From Deferribacteres bacterium JdFR-76 (GTDB lineage: Bacteria; Zhuqueibacterota; JdFR-76): a stretch of 5,130 nucleotides of DNA. Location of the stretch: assembly GCA_002011685.1 (NCBI GenBank), contig MTOL01000081.1:1431-6560 (forward strand), in the 5' to 3' direction. Positions within the stretch are counted from its first letter, which is position 1. Each line of letters starts with the position of its first letter. The notes under the pieces were generated by a model that saw only the letters and a list, made by a program, of their open reading frames with translations, ran no database searches and was not told where the DNA came from. Below are positions 1 to 5,130 of this stretch, piece by piece. Made by a program: the position numbers and the translations under genes.

Positions 1-573
1 TTCCCCAAACGAATGGATCCTCTCCCCTTTCTGATCATAAATGTGCAAAATATGATTTTCTGAAGGATGAAGTAGAAGAATCTTCCCATCTGATAATACG
101 GCCATATCAGAAGGTTCGAAACCAAGGCGAAAACCATCTATATAGCGGCCCGTTGTATCAAAAATAGAGATTTTCAAATTGCCCCTATCAAACACAAATA
201 AATGTCCTCTGTGAGCCCTCAAAATAAACGGCTCAATGAATTCTCCAGGACCTTGACCTTTTTGGCCAAAAGCAAATCTTGCACGGTTCAATGTTGAATC
301 GAATACCACAATCCGTCCGTTCCCCACGTCAACTACGGCAGCAAAATCTTCCACAAAGAATGGAGCCCTGGGATGCAATAAAAAGGATGGGGCCAGTCCA
401 TTGACTGCAGCAACTGAGTCCGATAGCGAATAATACATGATCAATGGACGATGCGCCGAATTGCAGCCGTTCAAAATAAATCCCCATAAAGCCCCAAAGA
501 GTAGAAAAATTTGTGAAAAGGAAGGTAGGGAACGCTTCCCCACGTTAACCGGAATACTTCTCTTAAACGTCAT
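1..573 (-). CDS. 6-bladed beta-propeller (NHL-like) lipoprotein, N-terminal part
   Basis: The first 191 codons are open and run off the left edge. Start: ATG at 573-571, preceded by GGAGG at 582-578 with 4 nt spacing; an in-frame TGA at 609-607 excludes a longer protein. Residues 1-36 form a basic N-terminus plus a hydrophobic core (IFLLFGALWGFIL) ending in L-N-G-C, so Cys37 is a likely lipidation site and the product is probably an outer-surface or periplasmic lipoprotein. Blade-like repeats follow: about 76-112, closing with G-Q-G-P-G-E-F (106-112), 117-150, and 155-190 (AVLSDGKILLLHP, then IYDQKGERIHSFG). The x-GPGEF turn and the 'hLxVFDxxGxxh' strands are typical of the 6-bladed beta-propeller/NHL group. 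Its ligand is unknown. It lies 133 bp downstream of the cysteine-rich peptide gene at 985-707 on the same strand and may be co-transcribed with it. Unlike the propeller at 4397-3357, it carries a lipobox. Confidence 0.85.
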   Translation of the reverse strand, partial: MTFKRSIPVNVGKRSLPSFSQIFLLFGALWGFILNGCNSAHRPLIMYYSLSDSVAAVNGLAPSFLLHPRAPFFVEDFAAVVDVGNGRIVVFDSTLNRARFAFGQKGQGPGEFIEPFILRAHRGHLFVFDRGNLKISIFDTTGRYIDGFRLGFEPSDMAVLSDGKILLLHPSENHILHIYDQKGERIHSFGE

Positions 574-706
574 ACCCCCTCCATCGTGGCGAGATAGTCC
601 AGAAAATCATCTCCGGGCACCCCACGTTCAAATCAAGAATACGGGTTCATATCGCATTGGTTTCAAAAACCACCTGTCAAGACATTCAGGAAAAAGGGTA
701 TTCAAT

Positions 707-985
707 TCACTCAATCGTTGGACATTTGCATCTTGTATCCCCTTCCCACCACGGACAATCACAATAGCAACCCGTGCCAGGAGAACCTGAACACTCACAT
801 GGTGACCGATCACATGAACACTTACATTCTCCCGGAGGCAACTCACACCAAACTGTTATCGAACACCTGCCAGCCTCAACGGGCCAGACGAAAAAAGCAA
901 TGTTTACTGCCGCAAGCAACACTGTAAGAACTGTCATTACCGTCAAAGATCTTCCCCAAAACGCAACTCCCATATTCATACTCAT
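707..985 (-). CDS. Small exported cysteine-rich peptide, 12 Cys
   Basis: A 92-residue precursor. Start: ATG at 985-983 with GGGAGG at 996-991, spacing 5 nt. Residues 13-34 are a hydrophobic signal segment ending in P-V-E-A (35-38), a plausible signal peptidase I site. The remaining 54 residues hold 12 cysteines (41, 47, 54, 56, 58, 63, 65, 73, 75, 77, 86, 88), mostly as C-x-C pairs, with Gly, Pro and Trp between them. An even, dense cysteine set behind an export signal points to a disulfide-rich or metal-binding extracytoplasmic peptide. It shares a W-C-[E/D]..P-P..C block (46-54) and a V-[E/D]-A signal end with the peptide at 3274-3011. The signal-end motif is reminiscent of the Bacteroidota NVEALA peptides, but this is resemblance only. 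Neighbours are a MauE-like redox protein upstream and a propeller lipoprotein downstream. Function unknown; a bacteriocin-like or structural role cannot be excluded. Confidence 0.8.
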   Translation of the reverse strand: MSMNMGVAFWGRSLTVMTVLTVLLAAVNIAFFVWPVEAGRCSITVWCELPPGECKCSCDRSPCECSGSPGTGCYCDCPWWEGDTRCKCPTIE

Positions 986-990
986 CTTTT

Positions 991-996
991 CCTCCC
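991..996 (-). promoter_or_regulatory. Ribosome binding site of the 12-Cys peptide
   Basis: GGGAGG lies 5 nt before ATG 985 and fixes that start over the internal ATGs at codons 3 and 5. A second ATG 20 nt upstream opens a 7-codon out-of-frame reading frame that ends in a TGA overlapping the true start (ATGA), so slight translational coupling is possible. Confidence 0.7.
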
Positions 997-1043
997 TATT
1001 TTCATGTTAAAGACGGAATTTTACCTTTTCACGCTATCTATCT

Positions 1044-1066
1044 TCCAAAGCATCAAACGCTTTGGA
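1044..1066. other. Perfect hairpin in the leader of the 12-Cys peptide
   Basis: TCCAAAGC at 1044-1051 and GCTTTGGA at 1059-1066 are exact 8-bp complements around a 7-nt loop. It lies between the truncated MauE gene and the peptide gene, about 60 nt before the peptide's ribosome binding site. No T-tract follows on either strand, so it is not a standard intrinsic terminator. An mRNA processing or stabilising structure is possible, but chance is not excluded. Confidence 0.4.
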
Positions 1067-1196
1067 TATGGCCCATAATTGATGAAAAGAAATATGGGCA
1101 GAATTTTTGCACAAAAATTTCATTTGCAAATCTGATGAATCCTGAACACAAAAATAGCAGAGCTTTGCAGATCCGAGAAAAATTTCGTGTTCATGC

Positions 1197-1529
1197 TCAA
1201 TTGCCCATCCCCCCAAAACACCCACAGGATCCGGTGGCACTGGCTGCCATCCGGTACGCCAATGCCCCGCTAAATACCACCAGCAAACCTGCCAGTATCG
1301 GCACCACCCGGCGCAGCCACATTCCCAGAACCAAACACGCACCCAGAAAATATTCCACCGCCGGAATCGCAACCGCCAGCACCGGAAGCGACCAGGCCGG
1401 CAAGAAAGCATAAAGCACCAGCTCACGGTGAAAAGCGGCCAGGTTAGAAACCTTACTAAGGCCGGAAACTACAAACAACAACCCCAAAAGCCCCCGCAGC
1501 AAAACAGACAGCCGATCTTTCCTGAGCAT
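1197..1529 (-). CDS. MauE/DoxX-type redox membrane protein, C-terminally truncated (copy 1)
   Basis: A 110-residue inner-membrane protein. Hydrophobic segments lie at about 9-27, 46-69 and 74-93, followed by the G-S-C-G-C-F-G-G motif (Cys102, Cys104). The C-G-C-F-G signature after the third helix is characteristic of MauE-like proteins, which belong with the DoxX fold. MauE acts with the thioredoxin-like MauD in forming disulfides of the methylamine dehydrogenase small subunit. Family members usually have four helices; this copy stops two codons after the motif, where the neighbouring copy (4868-5130) continues for another 31 residues with a fourth helix. Downstream in the same frame, past two TGA codons, A-L-L-F-L-C-S-G-F appears, perhaps a decayed helix 4. 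The start is uncertain: ATG 1529 gives a typical MauE N-terminus but has no clear ribosome site, while TTG 1562 or GTG 1556 would add 11 or 9 residues. A TGA just upstream of TTG 1562 bounds the frame. It may be a pseudogene or a working short form. Confidence 0.75.
   Translation of the reverse strand: MLRKDRLSVLLRGLLGLLFVVSGLSKVSNLAAFHRELVLYAFLPAWSLPVLAVAIPAVEYFLGACLVLGMWLRRVVPILAGLLVVFSGALAYRMAASATGSCGCFGGMGN
1206..1372 (-). repeat. Near-identical MauE repeat, copy 1
   Basis: This 167-bp stretch matches 4964-5130 at 163 of 167 positions, in direct orientation with an offset of 3758 bp. The match ends at 1206, the last base of Met108 of the MauE copy; sequence to the left is unrelated by eye. 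The other side is cut by the window end, so the repeat is probably longer. Of the four differences, three change the protein (Ala91/Val, Met94/Ile, Ser97/Gly) and one is silent. Confidence 0.95.
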
Positions 1530-2366
1530 TTTATGCCGATTGACAAAATACGCCACTTTCAAAATATCACCGTCTGACAGTCATTCCGATGGGTATTATT
1601 TCGTTGGAAGTTCGCAGAACCTCCGCCATCCATCACGTTTCCCTTCCCCAAAAAAATTCAGAGATTCCAATCATAAAAAAATACCGAAATACCGCAGCAT
1701 AGACAACGATTTTAGAAAAAAGTGATTGTTTCATTCTAAATTTCAAAGAATGTGCCAGTATTATGATAACTTTCCAATCTGCAAAAGCCATTGATTTTTC
1801 AATAAATTTGAAGGTTTTTTTAAGAGTTTTATTTTATCCTGAAATTTCACAAAAGGGTCAATTACTGACCCCTTTCAGGAGGAAATTGCGGTAAGCGGTA
1901 ACCACTTGTTTTTTTACAACTCACAGGGGATCGATTCCTGCACCCTATTTTCCCGATATTTCAGTAACTTACTGTTTTTTCTAATATTCTGGAGATGTCA
2001 ATTTTTGCCCCCCAATTTATGTCCATTATTCACACTCAATGGGAAAGAAGATTGTGGTCCTTCTTTTTGCCAAAATCCTTCATATTTCGATTTTCCTCAA
2101 TGTACCTCTTTTCCTGTTGTTTATCCCGCACAATTCTTGCATTATTGGGGAAACACCGGAGACGAAAAAATGAGAAACTCCCAGAATACCAACCCATCAC
2201 CTGATCTTTGAGAATGGCGCCTTGGCTAATCGCAAGAGATGACATAGGACAATGCAGCCTCTCAAAAGAACCATGACTTTGCAGGTAGACCGGTCCTGGT
2301 CATGAAAACCACCCTCTATCACCTATTTTAAGAAAGACCTGTCGAGTGTTCTATCAGAATAGTTGA
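1530..2366. other. Gene-poor region upstream of MauE copy 1
   Basis: About 840 bases without a gene I can support. On the minus strand, frames of 33 codons (1734-1633, starting M-K-Q-S-L-F-S-K with a hydrophobic middle but no ribosome site) and 69 codons (2245-2036, Lys/Glu-rich end, no good ribosome site) are open; neither matches a family I recognise. The stretch 1640-1850 is very AT-rich and could hold the promoter of MauE copy 1, but no convincing -35/-10 pair was found. The GGGTCA hairpin and part of the ACCGGT cluster lie here. Confidence 0.6.
1838..1879. repeat. REP-like nested inverted repeat (GGGTCA hairpin)
   Basis: The inner arms AAAAGGGTCA (1851-1860) and TGACCCCTTT (1866-1875) pair with one mismatch around the 5-nt loop ATTAC. 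Outer arms CCTGAAA (1838-1844) and TTTCAGG (1873-1879) are also exact complements. The compact GGGTCA/TGACCC stem in a gene-poor region resembles REP-type palindromes mobilised by Y1 transposases. Only one copy is in this window and there is no T-tract, so a terminator is less likely. Confidence 0.4.
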
Positions 2367-2521
2367 TCAAAGCTCTTTTTTTTCATCACCTGCACAGTCT
2401 AAGCAATCCAGAGAAGGAGGATACACCGACCAACCGGTTAAGATTTTCTCGGGTTGTCGGTTTTTGGTATTTTGAAGATGGTACTGTATTCTATCCACCG
2501 GTGCTTCAACGAATAACCGGT
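2289..2521. repeat. Cluster of four ACCGGT palindromes
   Basis: ACCGGT occurs at 2289-2294, 2433-2438, 2497-2502 and 2516-2521. Three are the centre of 8-bp palindromes: GACCGGTC, AACCGGTT and CACCGGTG. Two further CCGG sites follow at about 2527 and 2589. A hexamer is expected roughly once per 4 kb, and I noticed only one other in the window (3664). Protein-binding sites, composition of an old coding region, or chance could explain it. Confidence 0.4.
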
Positions 2522-2768
2522 AACGACCGGATTCCAGGAAAAGGACTTTCGTAAATAGCCCCTTTTCATGCAGCAAAAGTAGAAGAACCGGCCCAACGGG
2601 TTTATCTGGAGATCCACGGAACGGGCGTTTACGATATCTCAGATGTGGTATGGCCGCATCCAAGGCGTACGTGAATTGCGTTGCAATAGACTTCGGTTTT
2701 TTTGTACACCAGCTTCGATATCCGATACATACCTGTTCCACTGGCTTGACGATGCATGAGCGGAGCAT
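2367..2768 (-). CDS. Doubtful hypothetical protein, 133 residues
   Basis: Open from ATG 2768 to TGA 2369-2367. I do not recognise the product. It starts M-L-R-S-C-I-V-K, is rich in Arg, Lys and Leu, has a hydrophobic run near residue 64 (PVGPVLLLLLHEKG), no signal peptide, and ends with D-C-L-D-C-A-G-D, a C-x-x-C pair close to the C-terminus. There is no ribosome binding site before the ATG. Another minus frame is stop-free from 3180 to 2629 and overlaps it, and plus-strand frames are partly open too, so the signal may be fortuitous or the remnant of an older gene. It would fall between the 8-Cys peptide (ending at 3011) and MauE copy 1. The 240 bases 3010-2769 before it show nothing recognisable. 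Confidence 0.25.
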   Translation of the reverse strand: MLRSCIVKPVEQVCIGYRSWCTKKPKSIATQFTYALDAAIPHLRYRKRPFRGSPDKPVGPVLLLLLHEKGLFTKVLFLESGRYRLFVEAPVDRIQYHLQNTKNRQPEKILTGWSVYPPSLDCLDCAGDEKKEL

Positions 2769-3010
2769 GTCCAGCTATCAAGAAAGGCGTTTCGGAGCAT
2801 CCTTTGAGACACCGAAAAGCGTTTTCGTAAGGAATTCCACCCGATAACGATGAAAAGCGAAAAAGAAACCCACCGAGTTTCCCGATCTTCAAAAAATTGT
2901 TCAAACCAGCTTCCAACGAATAATTTTTCAGTCTCAAAAAGTTCTCATTTGGATCTTCACATAATCCAACAGGGGAGTGGCACAAAGCGATCACAATGTC
3001 ACAGAAAGAC

Positions 3011-3274
3011 TTACTCTGGGTTGACGTTTGGACATTTCTCTCTGTACCAAACGTAATCCGGGCCATAATATCCATAGCATTCACAGAAATTGCATTGATT
3101 TGCCGTACATCCGGCCATGGTTGCACCAACCATACCACAACCTCCGCAAGGTGGATCGCACCACGCCCATGCATCAACACTTATTGCATCATTACCCATG
3201 AACACAAAAGTCCAAAACACAACCAAAAAAAATAAAAGTATGAACATTTTGTTTTTAATAATTAGCCTTTTCAT
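3011..3274 (-). CDS. Small exported cysteine-rich peptide, 8 Cys
   Basis: An 87-residue precursor. The ATG at 3274 is chosen because AAGGTGAT sits just before it; the GTG at 3283 lies inside that ribosome site. A basic start (MKRLIIKNK) leads into a strongly hydrophobic segment at 10-26, then N-D-A-I-S-V-D-A-W-A (28-37), with likely cleavage after Ala35 or Ala37. The mature part has 8 cysteines (39, 43, 46, 56, 61, 64, 66, 81) plus many Gly and aromatic residues (Y-G-Y-Y-G, 67-71). W38-C-D-P-P-C-G-G-C46 parallels the W-C-E-L-P-P-G-E-C of the 12-Cys peptide, and a Trp precedes the last cysteine in both. S-V-D-A-W-A is similar in shape to the N-V-E-A-L-A motif of the Bacteroides peptides. The gene follows the propeller gene by 82 bp, suggesting an operon. 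Probably an extracytoplasmic disulfide-rich peptide; function unknown. Confidence 0.8.
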   Translation of the reverse strand: MKRLIIKNKMFILLFFLVVFWTFVFMGNDAISVDAWAWCDPPCGGCGMVGATMAGCTANQCNFCECYGYYGPDYVWYREKCPNVNPE

Positions 3275-3278
3275 TTTG

Positions 3279-3288
3279 ATCACCTTCC
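3279..3288 (-). promoter_or_regulatory. Ribosome binding site of the 8-Cys peptide
   Basis: GGAAGGTGAT on the minus strand is a long match to the 16S 3' end (AGGAGGTGAT with one change) and ends 4 nt before ATG 3274. It covers the GTG at 3283, which is therefore not the start. Confidence 0.75.
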
Positions 3289-3356
3289 TTTCCTAATTGT
3301 GATACATAAATGATCCACATATAGAATTGGCCATTCCCCTACAAAAGGACAAGTCA

Positions 3357-4397
3357 TCAATATTTTTCAGGTAACGAATAACAAACAATCATGTCCGTGG
3401 CCATATCCACAAGAAAGATCCTTTTTTTGTGGAGGGCAACACCTGAAAAATAACCTGTATCGTCAATACCTGGCACTTCAGGTGGTTTCATAATAAAGCA
3501 AAGCCACTTTCTTCTGTGTACATCAAAAAATAACATTTTTCTTCCCCCCAATAAGATCAAGATATCGCCGTTTTCAGAAACACAAAAATCCACACAAAAA
3601 ATTTTAATTATCCCTGATCGGTTCACACCTTTGGCCCCTTTTAGGGGTTTCGCAAGATCTCGCACCGGTTTTCCCTTAAATTTTATGATCTCCATCAGGC
3701 GGTTTTGATCATCAAAGACAAATAGAGTAGGAAAAGGTTTGCGCATGACATATAGATGATTCTTTTTATCCATTTCCATAGCCATTGCATTCAAGGTCAT
3801 GACTGTATATTGCCTCTTATCGGGGAGCTTTAAATCAAAAAAACTTCCAACAAATTGATGAGGCCTATTTACAGAAAATAACAAGATTCCTTTTCGTTTA
3901 AGATCAGAATCGTTGGGGAGATATATAAAACGGTCTTTATTATCTACTGCAAACTTGGATATAATGCCGAACATCGCTGGCAACGTTGAAATATATCGAA
4001 AATTTCGGTCAAAAATCTGTATGCGGGCATTTTTATACTCATAGACGTATATCTGCTTTTCGGTAACCTTAATGGCAGCAGGTTGCCTAAACTCACCAGG
4101 ACCTGCGCCCTCCCTCCCAAAAACACGGACAACTTTCCCATGATTATTAAGTACCAAAACGCGGTTATTTGAGTCGGTTATATAGAGAAAGCCGCTTCTA
4201 TCAACGTCTATTCCATGAATCCGAAAAAAGTAAATCTCTGAATCCTTCCATCTGCCAAACATCTCTTTTGGCTGAAGGTTGAATCTGGGCAGCTCATCGA
4301 TATCCACAGTAATACTTTTGCATTCCTCCTGTGCATGTAAAGAAAAACAAACGAACCAGAAGACTGCAAAAATAATAATATGTCTCCAATTGATCAT
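3357..4397 (-). CDS. Secreted 6-bladed beta-propeller (NHL-like) protein
   Basis: A 346-residue protein. ATG 4397 is preferred over an in-frame TTG at 4415 because GGGGGAA lies directly before it and the signal peptide then starts normally. Residues 1-22 form a classical signal sequence (INWRHIIIFAVFWFVCFSLHA), with cleavage expected after L-H-A; no lipobox, so the product is probably a soluble periplasmic or secreted protein. Blade-like repeats: 60-103 (GIDVDRSGFLYITDSNNRV, then VVRVFG and G-A-G-P-G-E-F at 97-103), 106-139, about 145-175, a strand set containing LYVMRKPFPTLFVFDD, one containing DFCVSENGDILILLGG, and the closing VALHKKRIFLVDMATDMIV. The length fits a whole six-bladed propeller. 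No catalytic residues are recognisable; such domains commonly bind ligands or partner proteins. It precedes the 8-Cys peptide by 82 bp and follows MauE copy 2 after 470 bp. Its sequence is far from the propeller at 573-1 apart from the GPGEF turn and strand pattern. Confidence 0.88.
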   Translation of the reverse strand: MINWRHIIIFAVFWFVCFSLHAQEECKSITVDIDELPRFNLQPKEMFGRWKDSEIYFFRIHGIDVDRSGFLYITDSNNRVLVLNNHGKVVRVFGREGAGPGEFRQPAAIKVTEKQIYVYEYKNARIQIFDRNFRYISTLPAMFGIISKFAVDNKDRFIYLPNDSDLKRKGILLFSVNRPHQFVGSFFDLKLPDKRQYTVMTLNAMAMEMDKKNHLYVMRKPFPTLFVFDDQNRLMEIIKFKGKPVRDLAKPLKGAKGVNRSGIIKIFCVDFCVSENGDILILLGGRKMLFFDVHRRKWLCFIMKPPEVPGIDDTGYFSGVALHKKRIFLVDMATDMIVCYSLPEKY

Positions 4398-4400
4398 AAT

Positions 4401-4407
4401 TTCCCCC
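4401..4407 (-). promoter_or_regulatory. Probable ribosome binding site of the propeller gene
   Basis: GGGGGAA three bases before ATG 4397 is a weak, G-rich Shine-Dalgarno. It supports the ATG over the upstream TTG at 4415, which has no such site. Confidence 0.5.
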
Positions 4408-4867
4408 GACTTCAAATATTGCTATCGACCATTTGCCCAGTCCACGCACCATTCAAGATTCATTACCCTAAAATCCCTGTGATAAAGCATTGCGGTCTCA
4501 TATCGCAATTTTCCATATCAGTACAACAATTTGGATAAACAAATTTTCATAATAGACATAAAACACATCTACCTCGTTTTTGTTTTATATCCGAATTTTC
4601 TCTAAAATCCCAGGCGGGGCCTAAAATTTCCATAATCCATCGATAACCATAAAGACATCGTACAGTTTATGTTTTTGTTCGAAATGATATAGCCTTTATT
4701 TTTGTGCTTTAGATGGAAATATGTCGGAACTTTGTCAATCTGGAAACATTGGACATTCCCGAAAACCTGTTAGAAACATCTTATCCACACCTATTCTTTC
4801 AATTTTGGAGAAATTATTACCTTTCAGTAGCATTATTAAAGATTGCAACGATCTCTATCTTGCAAAA
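4408..4867. other. Long gene-free leader between MauE copy 2 and the propeller
   Basis: About 460 AT-rich bases with no credible gene on either strand; the longest minus-strand frames starting with ATG are under about 20 codons. The length suggests the propeller-peptide pair has its own promoter here. A TTGACA (minus strand, 4738-4733) is present, but its best partner TCTAAA (4713-4708) is 19 bp away, so it is not called. TCATATCGCA at 4498-4507 recurs at 647-656, in front of the other propeller gene. Confidence 0.55.
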
Positions 4868-5130
4868 TCATCTATCTGCTCGCATTGCCCCTGAAAGAAA
4901 CCAAATACAGAACAACAGCACCCCATTCCGCACCAGTGCCCACCATCCACCGAATTCCGGCAACATCCCCCCAAAACACCCACAGGATCCGGTGGCACCG
5001 GCTGCTATCCGGTACACCAATGCCCCGCTAAATACCACCAGCAACCCTGCCAGTATCGGCACCACCCGGCGCAGCCACATTCCCAGAACCAAACACGCAC
5101 CCAGAAAATATTCCACCGCCGGAATCGCAA
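4868..5130 (-). CDS. MauE/DoxX-type redox membrane protein, C-terminal part (copy 2)
   Basis: The last 86 codons of a gene entering from the right; a GTG at 5116 is an internal valine, as the frame stays open to the window edge (A-I-P-A-V-E-Y-F). It contains the end of helix 2, helix 3 (VVPILAGLLVVFSGALVY), the G-S-C-G-C-F-G-G motif, then L-P-E-F-G-G-W-W-A-L-V-R-N and helix 4 (GVLLFCIWFLSGAM), ending A-D-R with TGA at 4870-4868. The C-G-C-F-G motif and the following helix match MauE-like proteins, which are thought to pass electrons with a thioredoxin-like partner during disulfide formation in exported proteins. Its first 55 visible residues differ from copy 1 at three positions only. This copy looks intact at the C-terminus. 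No thioredoxin-like (MauD/TlpA) gene is in the window; it may lie upstream. Confidence 0.82.
   Translation of the reverse strand, partial: AIPAVEYFLGACLVLGMWLRRVVPILAGLLVVFSGALVYRIAAGATGSCGCFGGMLPEFGGWWALVRNGVLLFCIWFLSGAMRADR
4964..5130 (-). repeat. Near-identical MauE repeat, copy 2
   Basis: Partner of 1206-1372, with 163 of 167 positions identical. The match stops at 4964 and the window ends inside it on the other side. Because only part of the MauE gene is visible here, the true repeat length is unknown. Confidence 0.95.

Noticed and set aside
437..927. Plus-strand ORFs opposite the lipoprotein and the 12-Cys peptide
   Set aside because: They are antisense to genes with clear signal peptides and ribosome sites and show no domain of their own.
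1197..1205. TGA recoding (for example as Trp or Gly) to rescue MauE copy 1
   Set aside because: TGA ends the 12-Cys peptide, the propeller at 3357 and MauE copy 2 at sensible places, so it is a normal stop here.
1034..1426. 130-codon minus-strand ORF through MauE copy 1
   Set aside because: It is MauE read one frame off (runs of Trp, Cys and Arg); the part past 1206 does not resemble a MauE C-terminus.
1595..2924. Inverted similarity ATTATT(T)CGTTGGAAG at 1595-1610 and 2910-2924
   Set aside because: Only about 15 bp with an indel and no extension on either side; not enough to call terminal inverted repeats of a mobile element.
2629..3180. 183-codon minus-strand ORF overlapping the 8-Cys peptide
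   Set aside because: It covers part of the peptide gene in another frame, has no ribosome site or recognisable domain, and the peptide has a strong ribosome site and export signal.
4708..4738. TTGACA promoter for the propeller-peptide pair
   Set aside because: The only partner, TCTAAA, has 19-bp spacing and a poor match; too weak to annotate.

Overview
All supported genes lie on the minus strand, so the window reads right to left. The base composition is moderately AT-rich and ribosome binding sites are of the GGAGG/AGGTGAT type. Secreted beta-propellers with a G-x-GPGEF signature, short cysteine-rich exported peptides and MauE/DoxX-type membrane proteins are a combination I associate with Bacteroidota and related or poorly cultured Gram-negative phyla. 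The lineage cannot be fixed from this sequence. No phage, plasmid, CRISPR, tRNA or rRNA gene was seen.

Layout in the direction of transcription: (1) 5130-4868, the C-terminal part of a MauE-like redox membrane protein (copy 2), running off the window. (2) 4867-4398, a long leader without a recognisable gene. (3) 4397-3357, a secreted NHL/6-bladed beta-propeller protein with a classical signal peptide. (4) 3274-3011, an 87-residue exported peptide with 8 cysteines. (5) 3010-1530, a gene-poor stretch with one doubtful ORF (2768-2367), a cluster of ACCGGT palindromes and a GGGTCA hairpin. (6) 1529-1197, MauE copy 1, cut short before its last membrane helix. (7) 985-707, a 92-residue exported peptide with 12 cysteines. 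(8) 573 to beyond position 1, a beta-propeller lipoprotein.

The window therefore holds two versions of one cassette: MauE-like protein, small cysteine-rich exported peptide, exported beta-propeller. The order is MauE-propeller-peptide in one and MauE-peptide-propeller in the other. The two MauE genes are 163/167 identical over the compared part, 3758 bp apart, and the identity stops abruptly at one codon. The propellers and peptides are strongly diverged. This looks like a family of cassettes in which MauE is homogenised by recombination.

Hypothesis (inference): MauE supplies or shuttles oxidising equivalents so that the cysteine-rich peptides gain their disulfides outside the cytoplasm, and each peptide works with its propeller. 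The parts list resembles methylamine dehydrogenase (MauA small disulfide-rich subunit, MauB beta-propeller, MauE maturation protein), and also resembles the NVEALA-type peptides found near 6-bladed propeller genes in Bacteroides. Neither link is proven by the sequence alone.
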